Below, in pieces: positions 57,962-64,000 of a DNA stretch of 64,000 bases. The notes beneath the pieces are model-generated. The model searched no databases, was not told the origin of the DNA, and saw nothing but the letters and a program-made list of their open reading frames with translations. The translations under genes and the position numbers were made by a program. Source of the stretch: an uncultured Duncaniella sp. (lineage in GTDB: Bacteria > Bacteroidota > Bacteroidia > Bacteroidales > Muribaculaceae); NCBI GenBank assembly GCA_910578615.1, contig CAJTRI010000010.1, forward strand, positions 54,485-118,484, read 5' to 3'. Each line of letters begins with the position of its first letter. The first letter of the stretch is position 1.

Positions 57962-60331
57962 TTACTCCAAGACTATTGACGGGATTTCACCGGCTCCTTT
58001 AAGTATAAACTGTGCGTGGCCATTGAATGCGGGAAAACTGAACGATGTCGGCGCAGTTCCCGGCGCAGGGCGTTCCACACCCTGAAAGGCAGGATTACCG
58101 TTGCCGGCCCCGAGAAGGGTAACCCCGTCGGGAAGAGATATCGCAAGTCTGTCACATGCGGTGGGCACAAACCGTCCCTTTGAGTCAACAAGAGTCACAT
58201 TAACGATGCTTATACCATCCTGCTCATGTACGGCCTCGGCCTTGACAGAGGCTGCCGGGCCTGATGTCTCCACCTTCTCGCTGACCACCTTCCTGCCTTT
58301 GACATATCCGTTTGCCACAACCTTTCCTGGCTTATAGACAACGTCCCACGAGAGAAAGTCTCCGGGCACCATCTTCTTGCGGCCGAGACTGCGGCCGTTG
58401 ACAACCAGCTCCACCTCGTCCACATTGCCGTAGACCCATACAGGGATATTCTCACCCTCATGACCGGCAAGGTTCCAATGAGGAAGGATATGCACCATTG
58501 GCTCAGACGTCCACTGCGACTTGATATAGAACGCCTCATCCTTTGGAAAACCGGCATAGTCGAGCAGACCGAACTGGCTCCCTGTGGCAGGAAATGTCAA
58601 AGGACTCGGTTCTCCACGATAGTCAAAGCCTGTCCAGTAGCAGAGTCCGGCCAGATAAGGACGGTCGCGATAAAACTTCCATCCGCGCGCAATGCGGTTG
58701 AGCACCGAGTCGCGCTCTGTCTCCGGGGTGCGGTTATGGGCGGCGATATGCCCGTTCTCACGGTCATCGAAATAGATTCCGCGTGTACCCGTGCCGGTGG
58801 TCTCCTCCGACCCGAAAGCTATACGTCCGGGATACTGCCCCCTGTATTTCTCAACCGGGTTCTGCATTATATAGTTATATCCAGCCACGTCAGCCCCGAT
58901 CACAGGTGTCGGGCCGCCGGATGTGGCCACGGTCATAATCCTTGTAGGGTCAAGCCGGTGGGAGATATCACAGAGTTCGGCCACGATGTCGGTACCACGG
59001 GGATCCCACTCCACGCCCCATTCCTCGTTGCCAACGCTCCATAATATCACTGACGGATGGTTAAAGTCTCGGTCAATCATGGTTTTAAGCTGCCCGGTGT
59101 GATAGTCATTGATGCCGAGGAGGCGGTTTTCCTCCACTACGAGTATTCCGAGAGAGTCACATGCCGCCAGCACTTCGGGTGTCATCGGATTGTGGGATGA
59201 ACGGACGGTGTTGACACCATATTTCTTCAACTCTTTAATACGATATACGTTCACGGCGTCAGGGATACCGGCCCCCACTCCCGCATGATCCTGATGCAGA
59301 TTGACCCCGAGCATCTTCACCGGCTCACCGTTGACCAGCAGCCCACGGTCAACATCCCAGTCGATGGTACGGAACCCGGTACGGACAGTGGTGACATCCT
59401 TTGCGGAAGGTTCGTCAACCGTCACACGTACATCATAAAGCGCCGGCGATGCAGGAGACCACAGCCTGAGTCCCTCGGGGCGGAGTCGGACACTCCATTC
59501 GGCCTCCCCTTTCGGGGCAAGCTCGGAAGGAAGCGAGACAGCAGTAGAAGAATTCCCCCTGACAGGCGACCCGTCAATATTGACAAGTTCCACCCTGACC
59601 GTCACACCTTGGTCACGCAGCTGGCGCGACGCATTGACCACTGTGCCACTGACGTTCACCACTGGAACGTCGCCGTCCTCATAGCTAACCCTTATACCGT
59701 CAGGCTTGTTATGTATCGCAGGGCCTTTTTCAAGCCAAGCATGGCGATAGATGCCGCCACCCTCATAGAACCAGCCCTCTTCAAGAGTGGCATCAGAACG
59801 TACCACTATCAGATTGTCAGCCCCATATCTCACATAAGGAGTCACGTCATATCGCTGTCTCGCATAACCGCTTGGCTCACCGCCAAGATAGAAACCGTTG
59901 AACCATACCCGGCTGTCACGGAAGATACCGTCAAAGACAAGGTAGAACCTCTTGCCTGCGTCAGCCTCGCCCACCGGGACGGACTTGCGATACCATCCGA
60001 CCGAACTGTCAGGGAACTTGTAGCCGACTTTCTTATAGCCGTGGCTGTGACTGGCATCCGCGTCAAACGGAAGGTCTACCACGAAGTCAAACGGAAGATC
60101 CACCCTCACCCACGCAGAATCGTTGAACTGCATGGCATAAGGCCCTTGGTTATGCACGGAATTTGCCTTGGTCAGATAGTTGAACGGCTCCGTCCCGCAA
60201 CCGAAGTCAAGCGCGGGATCGGTATGTCCGAATGAAAATGACCAGTCATTATCTATATTTGTCCGCTCGACAGCCTGAACAGACACAAACGTAAAAGCGG
60301 CGAGAACGCAGCCGGCCAATAAGTTTTTCAA
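57962..60331 (-). CDS. Secreted GH2-family glycoside hydrolase (beta-galactosidase-like)
   Basis: 789 residues with a signal peptide (MKNLLAGCVLAAFTFVSVQA). Sugar-binding domain (~30-205), Ig-like domain (~210-325: DGIRVSYEDG, VVNASRQLRDQGVT) and GH2 TIM barrel (~330-620). Acid/base E436 is in SVGNEEW and the nucleophile is probably E509 in FGSEETTG. C-terminal Ig-like regions (DUF4982-like: WTSEPMVHILPHWNL, VELVVNGRSLGRKK) follow. The layout fits the beta-galactosidase subgroup of Bacteroidetes GH2 enzymes, which act on host or plant glycans in the periplasm. No sorting tail is seen. It lies 37 bp after an Lrp/AsnC regulator gene, likely co-transcribed; no SusC/D genes are near. Confidence 0.9.
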   Translation of the reverse strand: MKNLLAGCVLAAFTFVSVQAVERTNIDNDWSFSFGHTDPALDFGCGTEPFNYLTKANSVHNQGPYAMQFNDSAWVRVDLPFDFVVDLPFDADASHSHGYKKVGYKFPDSSVGWYRKSVPVGEADAGKRFYLVFDGIFRDSRVWFNGFYLGGEPSGYARQRYDVTPYVRYGADNLIVVRSDATLEEGWFYEGGGIYRHAWLEKGPAIHNKPDGIRVSYEDGDVPVVNVSGTVVNASRQLRDQGVTVRVELVNIDGSPVRGNSSTAVSLPSELAPKGEAEWSVRLRPEGLRLWSPASPALYDVRVTVDEPSAKDVTTVRTGFRTIDWDVDRGLLVNGEPVKMLGVNLHQDHAGVGAGIPDAVNVYRIKELKKYGVNTVRSSHNPMTPEVLAACDSLGILVVEENRLLGINDYHTGQLKTMIDRDFNHPSVILWSVGNEEWGVEWDPRGTDIVAELCDISHRLDPTRIMTVATSGGPTPVIGADVAGYNYIMQNPVEKYRGQYPGRIAFGSEETTGTGTRGIYFDDRENGHIAAHNRTPETERDSVLNRIARGWKFYRDRPYLAGLCYWTGFDYRGEPSPLTFPATGSQFGLLDYAGFPKDEAFYIKSQWTSEPMVHILPHWNLAGHEGENIPVWVYGNVDEVELVVNGRSLGRKKMVPGDFLSWDVVYKPGKVVANGYVKGRKVVSEKVETSGPAASVKAEAVHEQDGISIVNVTLVDSKGRFVPTACDRLAISLPDGVTLLGAGNGNPAFQGVERPAPGTAPTSFSFPAFNGHAQFILKGAGEIPSIVLE

Positions 60332-60368
60332 GGCTTTGATGATATTTCTATATTAAAGTTGGATAAAT

Positions 60369-60836
60369 CTAATTTTCCTCATAAGTTACCGGGAGGACTC
60401 TTGAAATGGAGTGGTCAAGAGAGATAAGGGTCTCGGTTCCCACCACTCCGGGGATTACTTGGAGCTTGTGGTTTAGCAGCTCCATCAGATGCTCGTTGTC
60501 ACGGGCAAACAGCTTTACCAGCATCGTGTAAGGCCCTGTGGTGAAATGACACTCCACCACCTCGGGGATTTTTTCAAGTTCAGGAACCACCTCGCGGTAC
60601 ATTGCCCCGCGTTCAAGATTGACCCCTATATAGGTGCATGTCCTGTATCCGAGCACCTTCGGATCCACATTATAGCCTGAACCTGTGATGACGTTAAGGT
60701 CTATCATGCGCTGTATCCGCTGGTGTATCGCAGCACGTGATACACCACATTCCTGCGCCACATCCTTGGACGCGATGCGGGCGTTGCGCATCACAATCTC
60801 AAGGATTTTTCGATCAAGATTATCGATTTTCTCCAT
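60369..60836 (-). CDS. Lrp/AsnC-family transcriptional regulator
   Basis: 155 residues. An N-terminal HTH (~1-50: LDRKILEIVMRNARIASKDVA, ECGVSRAAIHQRIQRM) is joined to a C-terminal RAM domain (~65-145: TCTYIGVNLERG, VVECHFTTGPYTMLVKLFARDNEHLMELL-type region, ETLISLDHS). RAM domains bind small ligands, mostly amino acids, in octamers. It begins a likely operon with the GH2 gene. Its own promoter has a TATATTTGC -7 box (60888-60896). Family is certain; the effector is unknown. Confidence 0.94.
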   Translation of the reverse strand: MEKIDNLDRKILEIVMRNARIASKDVAQECGVSRAAIHQRIQRMIDLNVITGSGYNVDPKVLGYRTCTYIGVNLERGAMYREVVPELEKIPEVVECHFTTGPYTMLVKLFARDNEHLMELLNHKLQVIPGVVGTETLISLDHSISRVLPVTYEEN

Positions 60837-60887
60837 GATTTTCTCGATGGATATATTATAATATGATAGGTTTTTCTTCTTTTCGTG

Positions 60888-60896
60888 GCAAATATA
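60888..60896 (-). promoter_or_regulatory. -7 box of the lrp-like gene
   Basis: TATATTTGC on the minus strand fits the consensus, 52 bp before the start codon. No clear -33 box. Confidence 0.5.
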
Positions 60897-61073
60897 TCAA
60901 TTTTTCAGCATATTTAAAACTTTTTGCTATAAAAAGTGTCGATATACGTGATACACTCCTTAATTATGCCTCTCCAATACCGTTTTCAGACCATTTTGTT
61001 CCCGACGTCTGTCTTCAAATCTGACAAAATGGTTAAAACTTCAAAATTATTAGGTGTTTATGTGTTTTTTTCG

Positions 61074-61081
61074 TAATTTTG
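61074..61081 (+). promoter_or_regulatory. -7 box of glmS
   Basis: TAATTTTG fits the consensus. The implied leader is ~125 nt and ends in the poly-C tract. Confidence 0.5.
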
Positions 61082-61197
61082 TGTTCCGTTATATTGTCCG
61101 CTGAGGAGAATTATCCATCGCACATAATATCGGAAAAACCTAACCTTTTTTAATCAGACAACAGGCAACAGCCTTAATCAACTAATCCAACGACTCA

Positions 61198-61207
61198 CCC
61201 CCCCCCC
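61198..61207 (+). repeat. Ten-C homopolymer just before the glmS start codon
   Basis: Ten consecutive C lie 7 bp upstream of the glmS ATG at 61215, where a ribosome-binding site would be. Confidence 0.95.
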
Positions 61208-61214
61208 ATAAATT

Positions 61215-63062
61215 ATGTGTGGAATTGTAGGTTACATCGGCTCCAACGGAGCCTGCAAAATATTGATTCAAGGGCTCAAAAGGCTCGAATATCGCGGTTA
61301 TGACAGTGCCGGCATGGCGCTTGTCGGCAATGACGGCCGTCTCAACGTGCACAAATCCAAAGGCAAGGTGGCCAACCTCGAACAGACCGCTGCCGCCGGA
61401 GACACAGAAGGCTGCCTCGGAATAGCCCACACACGCTGGGCCACCCACGGCGAGCCTAACGACATCAACGCCCATCCCCACGTGTCGCAGAGCGGCGACA
61501 TCGCTCTTGTCCACAACGGAACGATAGAAAATTACGCCGTACTCAAAAAAGTCCTCTCTGACCATGGCGTGGAATTCAAGAGCGAGACTGACACGGAAGT
61601 GCTCGTCCAACTCATCGAATACATCAAACTTACCAGCAACTGCACCCTCTCCGAAGCCGTCCGCGAGGCCCTGCTGCAAGTAGAGGGCGCATATGCGATA
61701 GCCGTTGTGGAACGCGGCGAGCCTGACACACTGATCGTGGCCCGCAAAAGCTCCCCGCTCGTCATAGGAGTAGGCGACAACGAGACTTTCATAGCCTCCG
61801 ATGCCACCCCTATCATAGGATATACTGACAAGGTCATCTATCTCGAGAACGATGAAATGGCCGTCATCAAGCGCGGCGAGCCTATCAACATAGTCTCCAT
61901 CAGCTCAAATCTCCCCTCCAAGATAGACATCCACAAGCTCCGTCTCTCTCTGGCACAGCTTGAAAAGGGAGGTTATGACACTTTCATGCTCAAAGAGATC
62001 TTCGAGCAACCTGCGACACTATGCGACTGCCTGAGAGGGCGCATCACCCCCGACGGACGCCGCGTGGTTCTCTCCGGCGTCGAACTCAACAAGCAGAAAT
62101 TTATCGAGGCCGAACGCATCACGCTCGTGGCATGTGGTACGTCATGGCACGCAGCCCTTATAGGCAAGCGCCTCATACAGGACTTCTGCCAGATACCCGT
62201 CGAGGTCGAATATGCCTCCGAGTTCCGTTACGGCAATCCCGTACTCGGCCCCAAGGACATCGTGATTTCCATATCCCAGTCAGGCGAGACAGCCGATACT
62301 CTGGCTGCCATCCAGATAGCCAAACAAAAAGGCGCCTTCGTCTACGGAGTGTGCAACGTGGTCGGCGCCTCCATACCACGCGCCACCGACTCCGGCACCT
62401 ATATACATGTAGGCCCCGAGATAGGCGTAGCCTCCACAAAGGCCTTCACCGGGCAGGTCACCGTCCTTACCCTCCTCGCACTCGCCATCGGCCAGCTTCG
62501 CGGCGCGATTGACGAGGAGAAGGTCTATGAGATAGCCTCCGCCCTCAAAACCATGCCAAAGACCATCGAGGAGACGCTCAAAGTAGACACCGAGATACAG
62601 AAACTCTCGCGTATATTCACCTACGCGCACAACTTCCTTTACCTCGGACGCGGCTACAACTACCCTACCGCCCTCGAAGGCGCCCTCAAACTCAAAGAAA
62701 TCTCCTACATCCATGCCGAAGGCTATCCTGCGGCAGAGATGAAGCATGGTCCCATCGCGCTCATTGACCATGAGATGCCAAGCGTGATCATCGCACCGAG
62801 CGACTCGCTTTATGACAAGATAATCTCCAACGTCCAGCAGGTAAAGAGCCGTGGCGGAGCCGTAGTGGCAATCGTGTCAAAAGGCAACACGGCCATGAAC
62901 GACATAGCCGACTTCTGTATCGAGATTCCCGAAGTCCCGGAATGCCTCACCCCCCTCGTGGCATCCATCCCGCTGCAACTTCTGGCCTACTATATAGCCG
63001 TAAACAAAGGCAAAGATGTAGACCAGCCCCGCAACCTTGCCAAATCCGTCACTGTGGAATAA
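61215..63062 (+). CDS. glmS: Glutamine--fructose-6-phosphate aminotransferase (isomerizing)
   Basis: 615 residues. It makes glucosamine-6-phosphate for peptidoglycan and amino-sugars. The N-terminal class II glutaminase begins MCGIVGYIG with nucleophile C2, then KRLEYRGYDSAG and HTRWATHG. Two SIS domains follow (~290-430 and ~460-600): VACGTSWHAALIGK, ISQSGETADTLAA, STKAFTGQVTVL, YPTALEGALKLKEISYIHAEG and the C-terminal DQPRNLAKSVTVE that closes the active site. Complete and ordinary as an enzyme. The poly-C tract before the ATG is the only odd feature. A tandem repeat and strong terminator follow. Confidence 0.98.
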   Translation: MCGIVGYIGSNGACKILIQGLKRLEYRGYDSAGMALVGNDGRLNVHKSKGKVANLEQTAAAGDTEGCLGIAHTRWATHGEPNDINAHPHVSQSGDIALVHNGTIENYAVLKKVLSDHGVEFKSETDTEVLVQLIEYIKLTSNCTLSEAVREALLQVEGAYAIAVVERGEPDTLIVARKSSPLVIGVGDNETFIASDATPIIGYTDKVIYLENDEMAVIKRGEPINIVSISSNLPSKIDIHKLRLSLAQLEKGGYDTFMLKEIFEQPATLCDCLRGRITPDGRRVVLSGVELNKQKFIEAERITLVACGTSWHAALIGKRLIQDFCQIPVEVEYASEFRYGNPVLGPKDIVISISQSGETADTLAAIQIAKQKGAFVYGVCNVVGASIPRATDSGTYIHVGPEIGVASTKAFTGQVTVLTLLALAIGQLRGAIDEEKVYEIASALKTMPKTIEETLKVDTEIQKLSRIFTYAHNFLYLGRGYNYPTALEGALKLKEISYIHAEGYPAAEMKHGPIALIDHEMPSVIIAPSDSLYDKIISNVQQVKSRGGAVVAIVSKGNTAMNDIADFCIEIPEVPECLTPLVASIPLQLLAYYIAVNKGKDVDQPRNLAKSVTVE

Positions 63063-63079
63063 CGCATCCAGCACACATT

Positions 63080-63117
63080 ATTATAAAATAAACACAATAT
63101 TATAAAATAAACACAAT
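63080..63117. repeat. Perfect 19-bp tandem duplication after glmS
   Basis: The unit ATTATAAAATAAACACAAT occurs twice without a gap (63080-63098, 63099-63117), directly before the terminator stem. Confidence 0.95.
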
Positions 63118-63158
63118 CCTTCATCCGGCCTTATCGGCAGATGAAGGATTGTATTTTT
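63113..63158 (+). terminator. Terminator of glmS
   Basis: ACAATCCTTCATC (63113-63125) pairs perfectly with 63140-63152, followed by ATTTTT. The left arm overlaps the end of the 19-bp tandem repeat. Confidence 0.88.
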
Positions 63159-63195
63159 ACGATGCCTAAAATAGCGGCGGAAACACGACGGACAC

Positions 63196-63225
63196 AAAAA
63201 AATCACTTTTCATGTGATTTTTTTT
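63196..63225 (+). terminator. Second terminator-like hairpin
   Basis: An 11-bp A/T-rich stem (63196-63206 with 63214-63224) and a 7-nt loop end in a T-run. It insulates the tRNA promoter from glmS. Confidence 0.6.
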
Positions 63226-63233
63226 CGAAAAAA

Positions 63234-63266
63234 TTTGCAGGTTCAAAATAAAGTGCGTAATTTTGC
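63234..63266 (+). promoter_or_regulatory. Promoter of the tRNA-tuf operon
   Basis: TTTG (63234-63237), a 20-bp spacer and TAATTTTGC (63258-63266) match the consensus, ~50 bp before the first tRNA. Confidence 0.82.
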
Positions 63267-63318
63267 ATCGCTTTTGAGAGGAAAACCCTCGCCAAAAGCA
63301 AGAGCACAATAACTTAAT

Positions 63319-63392
63319 GCCTCTTTAGCTCAGTTGGCCAGAGCACGTGATTTGTAATCTCGGGGTCGTTGGTTCGAATCCGACAAGAGGCT
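63319..63392 (+). tRNA. tRNA-Thr (anticodon TGT)
   Basis: A 74-nt cloverleaf. Acceptor GCCTCTT/AAGAGGC; D-stem GCTC/GAGC; anticodon TGT (63353-63355) in loop TTTGTAA; T-arm with TTCGAAT. The anticodon stem holds one T-T mismatch (CGTGA/TCTCG). No encoded CCA. Confidence 0.96.
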
Positions 63393-63414
63393 CAACTAAA
63401 GTGTTAGGAAATTA

Positions 63415-63497
63415 GGGCGAATACCAGAGTGGCCAAATGGGGCAGACTGTAAATCTGCTGGTTTATACCTTCGGTGGTTCGAATCCATCTTCGCCCA
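63415..63497 (+). tRNA. tRNA-Tyr (anticodon GTA)
   Basis: An 83-nt class II tRNA with a long variable arm. Acceptor GGGCGAA/TTCGCCC; anticodon GTA (63449-63451); T-loop TTCGAAT. Confidence 0.96.
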
Positions 63498-63517
63498 CAA
63501 TCACACTTCAAAAAAAT

Positions 63518-63590
63518 GCGGAAGTAGCTCAGTTGATAGAGCATCAGCCTTCCAAGCTGAGGGTCGCGAGTTTGAGCCTCGTCTTCCGCT
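63518..63590 (+). tRNA. tRNA-Gly (anticodon TCC)
   Basis: A 73-nt cloverleaf. Acceptor GCGGAAG/CTTCCGC; anticodon TCC (63551-63553) in loop CTTCCAA. The D-loop reads AGTTGATA, so position 19 is A, and the T-loop reads TTTGAGC, so position 56 is T: the usual G19-C56 tertiary pair is replaced by A19-T56. Confidence 0.95.
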
Positions 63591-63602
63591 CTAAGACATA
63601 AC

Positions 63603-63677
<75 letters not shown>

Positions 63678-63689
63678 GTAAACCACAAA

Positions 63690-63732
63690 GGACAGCCCCG
63701 ATAGTGTGCCTACGCTATCGTGGCGTCTTGTC
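63690..63732 (+). other. Hairpin between tRNA-Thr and tuf
   Basis: CGATAG (63699-63704) pairs with CTATCG (63715-63720), with further pairing outside (GACA/TGTC, GCC/GGC). No T-run follows, so it is more likely a processing or leader structure than a terminator. Confidence 0.45.
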
Positions 63733-63770
63733 AGAAAGCAATCATTTAATCAAAACATAAACGCAAAGTT

Positions 63771-64000
63771 ATGGCTAAAGAGAAATTCGAAAGAACCAAA
63801 CCGCATGTTAACATCGGTACTATCGGCCACGTAGACCACGGTAAGACCACCCTTACCGCCGCCATCACCACCGTGCTGGCTAAGAACGGTCTCTCCGAGG
63901 TTAAGTCATTCGACCAGATTGACAACGCCCCCGAGGAAAAAGAGCGTGGTATTACCATCAACACTTCACACGTAGAATACGAGACCGCTAACCGTCACTA
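63771..64000 (+). CDS. tuf: Translation elongation factor Tu (3'-truncated)
   Basis: The first 76 codons are present and the window ends inside the gene. MAKEKFERTKPHVNIG, then the G1 P-loop GHVDHGKTT (binding GTP phosphates), PEEKERGITINTSHVEY (switch I/G2 region). EF-Tu carries aminoacyl-tRNA to the ribosome. The ATG at 63771 is the universal family start. It lies ~93 bp after tRNA-Thr(GGT) in the same order as the E. coli thrU-tyrU-glyT-thrT-tufB unit, so co-transcription with the tRNAs is very likely. Confidence 0.98.
   Translation, partial: MAKEKFERTKPHVNIGTIGHVDHGKTTLTAAITTVLAKNGLSEVKSFDQIDNAPEEKERGITINTSHVEYETANRH

Larger units (their letters stand above)
60837..61214. other. 378-bp divergent regulatory region between lrp-like gene and glmS
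   Basis: It holds -7 boxes for both sides, an inverted repeat ACCATTTTGT (60990-60999) / ACAAAATGGT (61024-61033), and a ten-C tract before glmS. No gene and no glmS ribozyme recognisable. Confidence 0.6.

Noticed and set aside
61082..61214. glmS ribozyme in the glmS leader
   Set aside because: The leader is only ~125 nt and A/T-rich, and I see no glmS ribozyme core; the ribozyme is known mainly from Firmicutes.

Overview
The window is about 64 kb of a Bacteroidales chromosome, most likely Muribaculaceae or a close relative (inference). The support is: promoters of the Bacteroidetes type (TTTG, 19-20 bp, TAnnTTTGC) in front of many genes; almost no Shine-Dalgarno sequences; type IX secretion (T9SS) regulators together with secreted proteins ending in short sorting-type C-termini; fimbrillin, DUF5119 and DUF3575 fimbrial genes; and the order tRNA-Thr/Tyr/Gly/Thr followed by tuf. 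I see no insertion sequence, prophage, CRISPR array, rRNA or replication origin.

Left part (1-32.9 kb) is rich in surface and secretion functions. It opens with the 3' part of a multidomain fimbrial adhesin. A PadR-PspC envelope-stress pair and a small helical protein follow. Next is a 1,645-residue extracellular amylase with two GH13 domains separated by three near-identical starch-binding modules. A minus-strand operon porW-porX-tsaE-birA joins two T9SS factors to two housekeeping genes. Fimbrial locus 1 has a fimbrillin facing a DUF3575-DUF5119 operon across a 63-bp near-perfect palindrome. A secreted C10 cysteine protease and a giant FN3/jellyroll protein, both with sorting-type C-termini, lie beside a TPR-sensor/AraC regulator. 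The S41 peptidase-mfd pair closes this part.

Middle part (33-53.3 kb) is mostly core metabolism: xseA and a flavodiiron protein; a minus-strand operon with a degenerate PfkB-like protein, a TPR protein, ribH and DUF2851; a plus-strand operon running Na/Pi transporter, DUF389, GT4 glycosyltransferase, SDR epimerase, small membrane protein, aroQ and O-methyltransferase; pheT; a YebC-family regulator; and the proline operon proC-proB-proA.

Right part (53.4-64 kb) holds fimbrial locus 2 (DUF5119 plus two fimbrillins) and a thioredoxin-like lipoprotein that lacks its CxxC. A GH2 glycosidase sits behind an Lrp/AsnC regulator. glmS has a ten-C tract just before its start codon. The four-tRNA cluster leads into tuf, cut by the window edge. 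Two of those tRNAs carry unusual bases: a paired 19/56 change in tRNA-Gly and an A-C mismatch in the acceptor stem of tRNA-Thr(GGT).

No wholly new system stands out. The best candidates for a second look are the twin-catalytic amylase, the multi-lectin adhesin, the porW-porX operon with its local cargo, the pseudo-PfkB, and the tRNA covariation.
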